NCBI RefSeq assembly: GCF_040939455.1
Contig: NC_134108.1
Coordinates: 16,769,501 to 16,833,500 of the forward strand
Source: Microcebus murinus
Lineage: Eukaryota; Chordata; Mammalia; Primates; Cheirogaleidae
DNA length: 64,000 nucleotides
Direction of reading: 5' to 3'
Shown: positions 37,351 to 49,241 of the stretch, piece after piece
Position numbering within the stretch: the stretch's first letter is position 1
Layout: each line of letters begins with the position of its first letter
Notes under the pieces: model-generated
Databases searched by the model: none
What the model was told of the DNA's origin: nothing
What the model saw: the letters and a program-made list of their open reading frames with translations, nothing else
Translations under genes and position numbers: made by a program

Positions 37351-37887
37351 CCCTCGTGAAGCCCAGCGACCTTAGGAATCACAACCCTGCCTGTGTCAGC
37401 CAAGACTGCGCTTGAAAAACAAGCGTGAAAGCTTGGGCACGAGCCGCTGTTTGGATCATGTTTATGAGTGGGGGCACTTTGGCTCCTGAGAGCCCACAGT
37501 GCCATGCATTGCCGCGGCTTTCAGCAGACGCGGGGAAGTGTGCTTTGGGTTCTGAGGGTCCCTTTACGTTAAGAAACTCAGGCAAGGGCTACTTTCAAAA
37601 CTAAATGTTAATGGTCGTAGCCACTCGGCCTGCACACACTCGGGGCCCTGTGTGTGTTTTTCCAAGGGGAAGGGCATGGCGGATTTATTTTCTGAGGGAA
37701 ACAGCCCTGTAGAGATTGTTTTTCCTTTTGTGAGTCTATCTTTAAAAACCACTCAGAGAAATTTCCCTGGGAGATGACAAATACTTGTCACATTTGATCT
37801 GGTGATTGATCACTTTGTGAAACAGTGAAGAAACTATGAGGACGAATCTGCTCCTAAGTTAGAAAGCTGTGTGGTTAAAAAAAAAAA

Positions 37888-37891
<4 letters not shown>
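37351..37891. other. SASH1 5' flank next to the CpG island
   Basis: Single-copy sequence with declining CpG. No core promoter element was recognised. It ends in an A12 run before the TA tract. Confidence 0.45.

Positions 37892-37957
<66 letters not shown>
37892..37957. repeat. (TA)33 microsatellite
   Basis: Pure alternating A/T for about 66 bp, preceded by poly-A and followed by AAAGAAAG. It is 1.28 kb upstream of the SASH1 ATG. Confidence 0.97.
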
Positions 37958-37959
<2 letters not shown>

Positions 37960-38295
37960 AAAGAAAAGAGAAAGAGGTGCTCCAGTGGAGAGAGCCCTTG
38001 CTTGTTTCTGAGGCCTCTCCCATTTGTTGTTTTTTGGGGGTTTTTTTTGTTTGTTTTGTTTTTTCCTTCTGAGCCCACATAAAAGAAAAAGGATCAGAGC
38101 ATGTCCTTGGAATCCCCTTGCTAAAAGCATGAATAGCCAGGAGCACCAGTCAATGCAATGGAGAGAGTCCTTACAGGAAAGTTCAAAATGTTAAAACTTT
38201 TTAAAAGTGTATAAGCACAATTCCTAATGATAATATTTTTAAAAGGAAACAAAAAGAATGAGAAATTCTTCCCTTGATAGTATCAAGGCATTGTG
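37958..38295. other. Upstream single-copy stretch
   Basis: A T/G-rich patch (TTTTTTGGGGGTTTTTTTTG) lies at about 38029-38050. Nothing else recognised. Confidence 0.45.
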
Positions 38296-38420
38296 TTGAA
38301 AGTGGAAAGAGCACTGGACTCTGAGTCAATATAGCAGGCCTGGTGCTTTCCTGGGCTGATGCCAGAGTTAGGCCAGATGGGTTTCCGAGGTTCCCTTGTG
38401 CTCCATGCTGCTGTGAATCC
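38296..38420 (-). mobile_element. MIR fragment (MIR3/MIRb type)
   Basis: GGAAAGAGCACTGGACTCTG then AGTCA, and GGTTTCCGAGGTTCCCTTGT, follow the reverse MIR end. Confidence 0.65.
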
Positions 38421-38734
38421 CAATAAATTCCATTAAAGCAGGTGGGCTTTAATTTAAAAAATTGTCATGTCTATAAGAAAAAAAAAGTGATGAGAAAAGG
38501 TAAATAGTTTTTACAGTCAATTTTACGGGTATACTTAAGAATTTCAATTTGGTAGCCATGTGATACTTTTTTAAATTCAAGAAAATGCACCGAACTGTGC
38601 TGCTTCCAAGGGGCAGTTTGTTCTCTGCATAACTACTGTCTGGTAAGTGACCAGGCCAGGAGTCATGCCAGCAGGGCAACCGCGGTTGGGATAAGGGCTG
38701 CCTCTCCAGCTCTTATCAGGAGTCTTTTTCTTCT

Positions 38735-38850
38735 TGACTCCTCAGACGACCTGGGGCAAAGCATTTGATCTTTTGGGGCTGCAGTTTCCTCTTCCAAAAT
38801 GAGACAAGGCCACACCAGTTGCCACCCACTTCCCCAGAGGTGACAGTATG
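38735..38850 (-). mobile_element. Probable MIR fragment
   Basis: GACCTGGGGCAAAGCATTTG then CTGCAGTTTCCTCTTCCAAA and ATGAGAC follow the reverse MIR core. Confidence 0.55.
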
Positions 38851-40059
38851 TTAAAGTGACAGGGTCATGTAAAGACAAATACAATTTAGTGACAACACAT
38901 ACACACACATCAATATAATAAAACCTTAGCCAGTATTTTGACACTAATAGAAATCAAGCTACCCTAGATATCTAAGCTCTTTTTCCTGGTGCTCTCTAAT
39001 AAATGGACTTAGAAATGAGAAAATATAATATGCATATAAGATGAAATTTGTGTTTGATGTATTGCCTAAAGTTACTTTGGTACTTCAATCATTTTGTTAA
39101 TTATTTTAAAAATCAAGCCAAACTTTTTTACTCATCAACTTCTGTGCATTAACTCAAAAGTAGTTTCATTACAGCTCTTAAGATTGAGTCTTTTCTCCTT
39201 TAGTTAACTTCATTCTTTTCTTCTAAAAGTTCCTTCAGGATTTTTAAACAAAGTTGCCCTTTCACGGTCATCATCATCATCACTACTTCAGAGTTCCATA
39301 GGGCAACATTTACCAACATTTTATAATAGAATTCTATCCCATGAGGGTAGGAAAGGGCCTTGAAAGAAGATCTGGGTCAAATCTTTCATTTTGTAGATGA
39401 AGAAATGAGCTCCAGAGAACCTGAAGCTTGAGTTTGAGTGAATGTAACTACATGGGGCAGAATCAAAGCAAGAACAACCTGATTATTTCTGAAGTTCTTT
39501 CATCTATATTGTACTCCATTTGATTTCCACCAAGCTCTGCAAGGAAGGCAGACGTAGATACTCCACTGAAGATGAATGAGTACACAGGAATCCTGTTCTC
39601 CTTCTTCCCTGTCCATCAAGGCTCTTGTCCAGCTGGTTGGAATTGTTATGATGTTGGTGAGTCAATTCCAAGGAAAGGGATCTAGAAGAGGATTTGCAGG
39701 ATTTCTAGTAGAGACCCAAAAGTTGATTGTGAAATCAATTCTGTGGATCCTGATAAACACTTATTGTAACGAACAGAAAACTATCAGAATACATTCAGTG
39801 AGAATATTGATAATGTAGCAATCTCAACAAGTGTTATTTATTGAAAATTGGTCTCCGTCATATTGTTATACATGTAAATGTACAACACATATACATATAC
39901 ACGTTTGTACAGGCTTGCTTTGTAAAATGTTGTTCTTACAGTGGGCCAGGATTACAAAAGTTTAAAAGCCACTAGTCTAGAAGTTGTAGGGTATTTTGGG
40001 TATAGCGGCACCCTATTTAGGTCATTATGCCAACATAAGAAAGATAACTAGTTTATTGC
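38851..40059. other. Upstream stretch, mostly single copy
   Basis: Short MIR-like pieces lie near 39385-39425 (TTTTGTAGATGAAGAAATGA) and 39500-39550. An ATC triplet run (TCATCATCATCATCA) lies at about 39268-39282. Confidence 0.45.
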
Positions 40060-40500
40060 TTGGCAGTATTAAAGAAAATTAAAATGGAGAACAGGACTAA
40101 AGAATCCCTCAGCAGACAAAACCAGTTAAGACTCATAAGTGACTTCAACCTTGCTTGATGCACAAACATCAGCAACACTTAACTTGAGCTATTTCTTGTA
40201 AATGCTTACATTGGAGAAAAATAGAACTTAAGCTCAACAAATCAGAAGTAGTCAACAAACTTATGCAACTAGGGGCTTTCCAAGGGGATAGACAAATAAA
40301 GCAACTGTATAATTGCAACCAGTGAAATGTCTGCTTTGCTTTACTTCTGTGTCCGTCCTGTAAAACGCTCCCCTTGCATTCCTGAGGGGGAGCTCCTGAA
40401 CCCCTTCTGGTTTGGAGCTGCCTGATTTATGAATCCTTGTTTGCTCCTATAAACTCTTCTTAAAAAAAATTACTGTGCCTCGGTTTACCTTTTTTACAAC
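40060..40500 (+). mobile_element. Possible old LTR (low confidence)
   Basis: The end reads CTCCTATAAACTCTTCTTAA then ATTACTGTGCCTCGGTTTAC, like the polyadenylation end of several mammalian LTRs. A GC-richer block precedes it (CGCTCCCCTTGCATTCCTGA). The start and family are unclear. No viral coding sequence was seen. Confidence 0.4.
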
Positions 40501-40911
40501 AGTAAAGGTACGGTTTTATAGTAGAAAGCACAGATATAACGAAGTCAAAACAAAGCTTGCTTTTCATTTTTACTCTAGTTTCTATAAGATATTGGCCAAG
40601 TTATTTATCCTGTCTATAAAATGCAAAAACTCCTCCCACTTAATACAGCTGTTGTGAGGTTACCTGTAATAATGCAGGCACTTCTGTGAATTAGAACCTT
40701 TTTCCTTCTCTTTGCTCTTCCTTGGCCAACCACTCATTGGCTGAGGCTGTATCTATAAATATGAAATTTCCTTGTTCATACCTATGTCTCTTGGCTCACA
40801 CAGAGGAGTACTTCCTAGCTCTGGAATGTGGTTGCTGAGTGATGGGGTTGGGGAGGTGACCTCTAGCAGGCCGGGGTGATTAGGATACTTCAGTTTTCAT
40901 AGTAAAGATAG

Positions 40912-41345
<434 letters not shown>

Positions 41346-41589
41346 TGGAATTCATCATTTCCCACCATGATCCGACCATCCCTCCTTCTTTTCCATTTCA
41401 CTTCACCCATTCATTTATTCAAGCTATCAATCACATGCTTCCCTTTGCTCACCATCACTCTCGCCTAAACCATGGATACACTCTGCTGATCCAACTTCCT
41501 AACTCAGGGTCAAATTCACCCACTTCTCTACCTCCATCACCATTGTCAGAGACCCCACTGCCATCTTCTCTTACAATAGTTTACCTAAA
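41346..41589. other. Upstream single-copy stretch
   Basis: C/T-rich with no recognised element. Confidence 0.4.
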
Positions 41590-41790
41590 GCAGAGTCTCT
41601 CAGAGTGTTGGCCATATGATGATTAACATTACCAAGGAACCTGGTAGAAATGCAAATTTATGGGCCCCACCCCAACCCTACTGAGTCAAAAGTGCTGGGG
41701 ATGGGTCCAGCCATCTGTGTTTTAACAAGCCCCCAAGCGGATAATGACGGTGCTCAAATTTGAGAGCCCTGCAAACTATGGAAATGTCAA
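41590..41790 (-). mobile_element. MER5A-like hAT-Charlie fragment
   Basis: On the minus strand CAGGGCTCTCAAATTTGAGC, GGCTTGTTAAAACACAGATG, GGGGCCCATAAATTTGCATT and TTCTACCAGGTTCC occur in MER5A order. The terminal repeats are degraded. Confidence 0.9.
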
Positions 41791-42181
41791 AATAAGGAAC
41801 TGGACCACAATGCTGAGGAAATAATGACTTTTAAAATAGAATACAGTCCATTGAAAAGCTATACCAGGTTGTTTTTTAAATTTCACTAGTAAAAGAAGTT
41901 GTCATGAGATAAATGACAAATGAATTGAGATCCCAAAATCAACCATTCAGAGATATTTTTTCTTTCTTTTTTTTTTAAGACTAGTCAAATGCCAAAGTGA
42001 GAAGGGGGGAAAGAGGAGAACAAGGAGTTAGATCTGTAACTGACTGTGAACAATCAAGTAGGATAACTCACTACCTTTGGACCAGCCTGGGGATATTTGG
42101 TTTTAAAGGGCAAACAATTAAATAGTGAAATTAAAATGTATTCTCCATAAGGATAGAATGTTTTAGGAACACAGCTTTATT
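41791..42181. other. Upstream single-copy stretch
   Basis: No recognised element. Confidence 0.45.
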
Positions 42182-42199
42182 TAAATACTTGTTATTTTA

Positions 42200-42492
42200 T
42201 TTATTTATTTGTTAGTTTATTTATTTATTTATTGAGACAAAGCCCCAGCAAGAGTGCAGTGGCCTCATCACAGCTCACTGCAATCTCAAACTCCAAGGTT
42301 CAAGTGAGTCTCCTGTCTCAGCCTCCCAAGTACCAGTAGCTGAGACTACAGGCACGTGCCACTAATTTTTTCAATTTTTTGGTAGAGATGGGGTCTTGCT
42401 CTTGCTCAGGCTGGTCTCGAATTCTTGGCCTCAAGCAATCATCCCTCCTCAGCCTCCCAGAGTGCTAGGATTATAGGCCACCACGCCCAGCC
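42200..42492 (-). mobile_element. Old Alu (short linker)
   Basis: A reverse dimeric Alu with a (TTTA)n tail and short linker. The site duplication TAAATACTTGTTATTTTA lies at 42182-42199 and 42493-42510, 18 bp and perfect. Confidence 0.95.
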
Positions 42493-42510
42493 TAAATACT
42501 TGTTATTTTA

Positions 42511-43725
42511 AAAAGACAACAACAACACATTTTTCTGCTTATAGCAGAGATTAAATTTGAAAGATTATAAATAGTCCAAATTATTTTTTATCATACTGCC
42601 TGCCACTGAAATTGAGCAATGAAAATAGATAAGCTCATTTAATTTTTGCCTACACTCAGCAGCCCTCTGGCACTCCTACACCGGCATGCCACAGTGCCTG
42701 GGGGAACGGACTTCAAGGAAAGACTGATATGCGAAAATATTTTTACCCCATCACAATCCCAAACCAATTTTTTTCGCAAATGCCTTAAAGGTGAGCCAAG
42801 CCCATGCTAAAGCACTACCTGTTTAAAAGCCCCTTCTTCTGGGAGTGTTTGGTAAAAGCGATGAGAAGAGTTAAGAACAAACTGAAGAGAAATTAAAATA
42901 AAGTGAAGGCAGCCGGAACAGGCTCGTGAGAAAAGGGAAGGGAATGAAGTGAGGATGCAGGGCTACAAATATCTTCCTCTGATATCTCTTCTAACAAGCA
43001 CTGCAGGGAGACTGGCCAGTTGGGTTTTCATTTGTGTTGATGCTGCGTTAAACACCAAGTTCTGCCTGGGAATTATAACATCAGACACAAGAGTACTGTG
43101 ACAGTGTTTCATGCTACACAGTAGGGTCAGACTACATGATTTCTATAGCCACTTGCACTTCGGAACTACAAGGATTTTGAGTAACACACATTGACAGACA
43201 AGAAGCACAGTTCTAGAGGGCTGTCTACAGGTGCCCATGAGAATTTAAAAAGTGTGCTGTGCGAACTGAATTCCATACTGTTTAAGACAAAGAACCAACA
43301 GACTTCGACTCACTATAAAGTGACTTCTAAATTAAGACGAGAGCAGTCACTCTCCTGGAGAGCTGAGATTATATGAGAGGGATTGCACATTTAGGAGGAG
43401 GACAAAGGTGGAGAGAGCATGATCTGTAGAATCATACTCCCTGCGATTTATCTTTTTAGCTTAGGGGAATGTAAGAGGAGAAAAAGAAAAAGAAATGTGT
43501 GAATAAGAGAACGGAGATTATGTCAACTACTTCCAAGTTATGCAAGAAAAGACTTAAAAGCACAGCTGGGAAGTATCCACCAACCAATTTGATTAAACTA
43601 TCTTGTCTTTTTAATAAACTTTACCCTATGAGAATGCCTACTTGGCTGTCTCTATTGTTAAACATGGTTATGGAAAATAGTTTTTTTCCTTTAAATTTAA
43701 ATGCTCCAGTTAAAACTGTCACTCT
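42511..43725. other. Upstream single-copy stretch
   Basis: No recognised repeat. Several open frames under 85 codons lack family resemblance. Confidence 0.45.
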
Positions 43726-44029
43726 GGCCAGGCACAGTGGCTCATGCCTGTAATCCCAGCATTTTGAGAGGCTGAGGTCAGAGGATCACTTGAGGCTAGG
43801 AGTTCGAGACTAGCCTGGGCAAGGTATCGAGATCCCATCACTGAAAAAAAAAAATTAAATTAGCCAGGTATGGTGATTCCTGCCTCTAATCCCAGCTACT
43901 CAGGAGGCTGCGGCGAGAGGATAGCTTGAGCCCAGAAGTTTGTGGTTGTAGTGAACCATGATGACACCACTGCACTCTAGCCTGGGCAACAGAGCTAGAC
44001 CCAATCTCTAAGAAAAACAAAAATAAAAA
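43726..44029 (+). mobile_element. Old Alu (AluJ-like)
   Basis: A dimeric Alu with the short linker (A11TTAAATTAGCC) and an AAAACAAAAATAAAAAT tail. Confidence 0.92.
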
Positions 44030-44730
44030 TATTGTTGCTCTGCTTCTTTGAGGTGCCATAATGTAATATGTGTAGGACAAAAAAGTCTCACTTAGATAAT
44101 TAATTCCAGTAAACATAGATTATTGCAGTCTTAACCAGAGTTAAAGTACATTGCAGGATACTTTGGTTGAACACCACCACCACATTATTTATTTATTTAT
44201 TCACATTTATGATTAATGGCATTTATTTTAAAAAGTATTGAACTCAGGTGTAACATTCTGGGAAAAATCTATGGTGAATCATTACAAAGGAAAGCATGCT
44301 ATCTTTTTTACTATATTTTTTTTAAAATCACAGACTCACTAGATAAATTACTTGGGGAAGACCCATGCATCTCAGATGCGCTGCCCAGCCCTGATGTCAA
44401 CTCGGCATGTGGCTCTGCTCCATTCTGTTCTGCCTTTTCATGGAGAAGCTAACATTTTGTATCACCAGAAACAAGATTTCTATGCTGGTAAAACTCATCT
44501 GCCAGCTATTACAGAGACACCTCCCATTCCTATTTATATAAAAAAAAAAATTCAACTTTTCCTTCAGCTATAAAATTCTATTGTTTTAGAGTCTCACAAA
44601 CACATGTCTTCCTTCTCACGCCATCAAAGTCCCCTCCTTTCCATGTACAGAAAGTCGTGTGGACTCCTCCTCCCAGTTGTGGAAGGCTGTTTCCCTCTCC
44701 TGGGTACTCTCCTTCAAACTGCATTTCCTG
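44030..44730. other. Upstream single-copy stretch
   Basis: A (TTTA)4 patch lies at 44186-44202 and an A10 run near 44541. Nothing else recognised. Confidence 0.45.
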
Positions 44731-44795
44731 TGACACACACAGATGCACACGCACGCACACACACACACACATATACACACACATACACACACAAA
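44731..44795. repeat. Imperfect CA-rich microsatellite
   Basis: CA repeats interrupted by GATG, CGCACG and TATA units. Confidence 0.9.
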
Positions 44796-45541
44796 GGTTC
44801 GGTTATCTCAGTTTTTCTGAGCTGCCATATACAATTGAAGATATAAATAGATGAACTTTGTGAAGAACTCATGAAAAGAGGTGGCGCCATGGGAATGTCT
44901 CAATGAGCTTCTCACATATGGAGATAGAAGCTTCGAGGGACAGGACCCTGGGGTCATGGCTGCTCCTTTAAATAGTGCCTTGGTCAAGCGTGGTGAAACA
45001 GTTCCCTGTGTAAGGAAGCACATAACACGCTCTGCTCCTATGGCTAGTGCTGGCCTGAATGAGGTTTGAAATCTAAAAAAAATATTAATATGGTTGAGCG
45101 GGCACTAGATTTTCTGCACCATTTCCTGCTTAATGAACAGAATTTTTTTTTAACAAATGGATCAACTAGGCATATTTTCCCCTATGCCTTATAAATGAAA
45201 TTACTAGGTGCTAGCTACCCTTTACCTAATGAATGTTCTCAAAAATCAGATGATGTTGATTCCAGTAGCAAAGAGACACTTAACAAAGAGCCCTTGTTCT
45301 AGAAATGAGGTCATTTGGACAGTCTATCCATTAAGAAAAAGCCTATTTTGCTTTCAGAGGTCACCTATTAGGGCAGGAAATCCATCTTTCAGCCAGTGAA
45401 CTAACATCTGGCCTAAGTCTTCTGGGCTGAAATGTCAATTTCCTGATCTAAATGGAACACATATGAAAGGAAAAAAAGATGAAAAATACAGATCTTCATT
45501 TGCCGAAGAATTCTTCAACAGTGGCATAGATAAGGATTCTC

Positions 45542-45542
<1 letters not shown>
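44796..45542. other. Upstream single-copy stretch
   Basis: No recognised repeat. It ends at the 48-base poly-A, but lacks an AATAAA signal or a gene match that would mark it as a retrocopy. Confidence 0.4.

Positions 45543-45590
<48 letters not shown>
45543..45590. repeat. Poly-A tract, 48 bases
   Basis: An uninterrupted A48, followed by GGCTAGTC. No flanking direct repeat and no SINE body adjoin it. Confidence 0.95.
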
Positions 45591-45593
<3 letters not shown>

Positions 45594-46039
45594 TAGTCTT
45601 TAATAATCAAAAATAATAAAATATTTGTAGAAAAATTTTATTTCTTTCTGTAATAATGTTAATATAAATGACAGCAAAGAGATGAATCAATCATTCATTC
45701 ACTGGTAGATCCATAAATAAATCTACTTTAATCTAGACCCATTAGTCATAATTCATGGTGATTCACTCCAGGCTGGGCATGATTTACTTTTATGTTATGA
45801 GAAGAAGGTAGGGAGGAGTTTGCTAACTCAATTAACAGGATAAAGCTTGAGGAAGAAAACTGGAAGAATGTTTAACCCACATAAGAAAATAACCCTTTAG
45901 AGCCGATTACAAGTGCCATAAAACATTTCATGTATAATTCTCAAATTGGCCACTCAATTTGCTTTTTATGCTCTTTGGAAATATTCCATAATTTTGACCA
46001 GTCTTTCTCCTACCAGTACAAATTATGGAGAATTTTATT
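45591..46039. other. Upstream stretch holding the left inverted-repeat arm
   Basis: Single copy. It contains the first copy of the 29-bp inverted repeat at 45911-45939. Confidence 0.5.
45911..45939 (+). repeat. 29-bp inverted repeat, left arm
   Basis: The arm begins AAGTGCCATAAAAC and ends ATGTATAATT. It is an exact reverse complement of 46317-46345. The outer and inner flanks do not match. Confidence 0.9.
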
Positions 46040-46277
46040 GTGTTCATCATTCATTCACCCATGCCACAAATATTGACTGAGTGCCTATTAGGTCTGATAG
46101 CAGGTTGGGTATTGCCAGTAGAGAGGCCTGGTTTTCAGGCTCATCTGACCTAGTAAGGGAGATGGAAAAGTGAGAAATAGGAATATGTACACAATAAACA
46201 GGTGCTCAAAGGAGAGCGTGGCCAACCTGGTGGGAAACTAGAGGAGTTCACAAAGGACGTGATCTGTAGGAAGTGTT

Positions 46278-46356
46278 TGGAGACCACACAATTCATATAG
46301 ATACCTTCGTACCTGAAATTATACATGAAATGTTTTATGGCACTTCCTTACCTGGA
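46278..46356. other. 79-bp insertion in L2 carrying the right inverted-repeat arm
   Basis: Flanked by a 10-bp direct repeat AGGAAGTGTT at 46268-46277 and 46357-46366, like a target-site duplication. It contains the 29-bp arm at 46317-46345 and no SINE or transposon body that I know. Confidence 0.6.
46317..46345 (-). repeat. 29-bp inverted repeat, right arm
   Basis: Exact reverse complement of 45911-45939, with 377 bp between the arms. Confidence 0.9.
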
Positions 46357-46480
46357 AGGAAGTGTTAATAAAAAGAAAGACTTTCTAGGCAAAAGGCACA
46401 GCCTGGAGGTGTTAAACTGAGTACAAAGTCCGGCGTGGAGGGTGGGCTAGGACATTGGAGGTTGAAGGCAGTAAGGATGG

Positions 46481-47438
46481 GTGTCCCTGTATGCCACGCT
46501 CAGAGGGAAGATTTTACTATGTTTGCCTTCCTGGCGTCATCCTTAGCTGTAACCCCACCCCCTTTCATCTTGCAATCAGTAAAGCAGAGTAGTAATGCAA
46601 GTATGTGATAAAATCTGATTCCATCTCACCAGTTACTGCAATAAGAGCGATATGGAGTCACTGAGGGTCACAGATGGGGAAGTATTAACTGTCTGATCTA
46701 GGTTCATTTTAAAATTAATGGCAATGGGGAGCCTAGCCTAGACAAGGATGAAATTTGAGACAAGACAACTTCTAAGAGTCATGCTACTAACCCAGGCGAG
46801 AGGTTACCATTGCACCAGGGTGGATACTGTGGATTTGCTCACCTAACACCCATTCCGACTCCCTTCCAGCATGCAGGGGCCCGGCCCAGCTAGTGAGGAT
46901 GGAAGTGGAATCATCATGATTCCATTACACGGCTTCCAGATCTAGGGGCTGTCTCGTGGTGGCAGAGGCATCAGTTAGTTCTTGGTGGCCCAGTTCTGGG
47001 TGAGACTTGCAGACTTAGGGTGACCAACCATCTTGGTTTGTCCAGGACTATATCACAGTTTGAGCACTGAAAGTCCCAAATCCTGAAAAACCCTCATACT
47101 CAGGCTTACTGAGTTTAGTCACAATATATAGCTGTAGTCCTTCCTGAAAGCTCAGCTCAGAGTCTACTTCTTCAGTCTTCCCAACAATTCTCAGTGATCC
47201 ATATGCCTTAATATTATAAATCCCATTAAAAAAACAGCCTAAGTAGATTCTTTTTTCTGCAGCTAAGAACTGGAGGAAGACAGCGTGAGCAATGGCTATG
47301 GGGCTGGAGCGGAGGGGGATTTGAGGACTTGGGAGGCTGACCGGGAAGGAGGTGCTTAATGGGACAGGGGAGTTGAGGGATGGAAGGAAGCGAGGCCAAG
47401 GCCGATTCCAGATTTCTGGTTCATCTAAACAGGAAGGA
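46481..47438. other. Upstream single-copy stretch
   Basis: No recognised repeat. A near-palindrome TGGAATCAT-C-ATGATTCCA lies at 46906-46924. Confidence 0.45.
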
Positions 47439-47759
47439 GGCCGGGCTCAGTGGCTCACGCCTGTAATCCTAGCACTCTGGGAGGCCGAGGCAGGCAAATT
47501 GCTTGAAACCAGCCTGAGCAAGAGCGAGACCCCGTCTCTACTATAAATAGAAAGAAATTAATTGGCCAACTAATATATATAGAAAAAAAATTAGCCGGGC
47601 ATGGTGGCGCATGCCTGTAGTCCCAGCTAGTCGGGAGGCTGAGGCAGGAGGATCGCTTGAGCCCAGGAGTTTGAGGTTGCTGTGAGCTAGGCTGACGCCA
47701 GGGCACTCACTCTAGCCTGGGCAACAAAGTGAGACTCCGTCTCAAAAAAAAAAAAAAAA
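47439..47759 (+). mobile_element. Strepsirrhine Alu, youngest form
   Basis: Full length with a small left-arm deletion (AATTGCTTGAAACCAGCC). It has CTACTATAAATAG and CACTCACTCTAGCC and an A17 tail. Confidence 0.95.
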
Positions 47760-48137
47760 GTGAAGAATGGGAGAAAACTAGATTAAGCAAGATGATAGGG
47801 GGAATCACAGGTTTGAAGAAAGATGTTTATGAATGTGAATGGTTTGAGCAAATTTATAAATTTAGCAGAAAAGAACTAGTAGAGAAAGAGAGATTAGAGG
47901 TTTAAGAGAAGCTACTATTAGAACAAGATCAAGGAAGAGATGATGGTGACAACAATTTGCATTCATAAGAAATTATCATTGTGGAACTTCTCTTTCTCAG
48001 AGGCCAAATGGACTACTTCTTTCCTATTAATGCATTTTTCTTACCCAATAATAACAACAAAATCGATCAGATTTAAGTATCCTAAATAAGGATTGCATTC
48101 TAGCCACATTTCCCTGACACTAAGCCTAGATCAACTT
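47760..48137. other. Upstream single-copy stretch
   Basis: No recognised element. Confidence 0.45.
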
Positions 48138-48830
48138 CAATGAATTTCAGTTCAATGAGTATTTACTGAATGTCTATTTTGTAGTAAGTATTGAAATATG
48201 AAAATAAATCACAAATCCTGATTTTGATAAGCTTAATCTAGTGTGAGAGACAGACACATAAACAGGTTCTATATGCCTAGTGTGGTGACTCACACCTATA
48301 ATCCTAGCACTCTGGGAGGCTAAAGCGGGACGACTGTTTGAGGTCCAGAGTTTGAGGCCAGCTTGAGCAAGAGTGAGACCACATCTCTACTAAAAATAGA
48401 AAAATTAGCATGGGGTGCAGTGGCATGCACCTGTAGTCCTAGCTACTCGGGAGGCTGAGGCAGGAGGATCACTTGAGCACAGAAGTTTGAGGCTGCAGTG
48501 AGCTATGATGATGTCACTGTACTCTAGCCTGGGCAACAGAGTGAGACACTGTCTCGAAGGGAAAAAAAAGGTACTGTCAACACAGTGTGATAAAGGAATG
48601 CACAAGTTGCTTTATGAACAGAGACTGGACAGTCAATGCAGCCTTAAGGCATCATGGAAGACTTCTTGTAAGAGGCTTTGTTTGAGTTACTAAACGTGAA
48701 AAAAGTGTTGAAATTAGCCAGCCACATGGTGGCTAAACTGGAGTCAGGCTACGAGAACAACAGGAGCAAAGGCACGAAGACATAAAATAACATCATGTGT
48801 TAACTTGAGAAACTTGAGGCTCTCTATTTT
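48138..48830 (-). mobile_element. L2 element interrupted by an Alu
   Basis: Reverse L2: AATGAGTATTTACTGAATGT ... AAGCTTAATCTAGTGTGAGA, then the Alu. After it come ACAGTGTGATAAAGGAATGC, ATGGAAGACTTCTTGTAAGA and GGAGCAAAGGCACGAAGACA in L2 antisense order. Confidence 0.8.
48274..48569 (+). mobile_element. Old Alu (short linker) inside L2
   Basis: A dimeric Alu with CTACTAAAAATAGAAAAATT, the unduplicated linker. The tail is short. Confidence 0.93.
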
Positions 48831-49241
48831 CAAAAGCAAGTGAGGGAGTGGCTATATCTGAAGCTCGAGGTAGATGGGAGGTCAATTGCTCTGCACTTTG
48901 TACACTGTAAGCTAAGAATGTTGGTCTTAATGCTCTGGAAGAGCATATCCTTTGTATTTTGAGGCTACCCAGTTTCCTTTCTAGGATGGTAATCTTCATT
49001 GTACTTTTGACGTGCACCATGTACTGGCGACAGTCCCTAGGCTGAATAGATAACCCCAAAGCCTGCTGTAACACTGTACACACACTAATGCACAGGTCAT
49101 ACCTGCCCAAAGGCCATGTTAAATTTTTTTTCTTTCCAATATTAGTATATGCCCCCCCAATATTTCCTAGCAGCAATACCACCCAGTTTTATTTACAGCA
49201 TCTCATTTCAGACCTTTCCATCAGCTCTGTGATCTGAGGTA
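48831..49241. other. Upstream single-copy stretch
   Basis: No recognised element. Confidence 0.45.

Larger units (their letters stand above)
46040..46480 (-). mobile_element. L2 fragment with a short foreign insertion
   Basis: Reverse L2 text runs from ATTCATTCACCCATGCCACA and TGACTGAGTGCCTATTAGGT through the body. It resumes after the insertion with CTAGGCAAAAGGCACAGCCT. The interruption lies at 46278-46356. Confidence 0.65.

Noticed and set aside
37834..38146. Frames with long Tyr-Ile repeats
   Set aside because: Translation of the (TA)33 microsatellite.
46906..46924. Near-palindrome TGGAATCAT-C-ATGATTCCA
   Set aside because: Short 9-bp arms occur by chance in a window this size, and nothing nearby supports a function.
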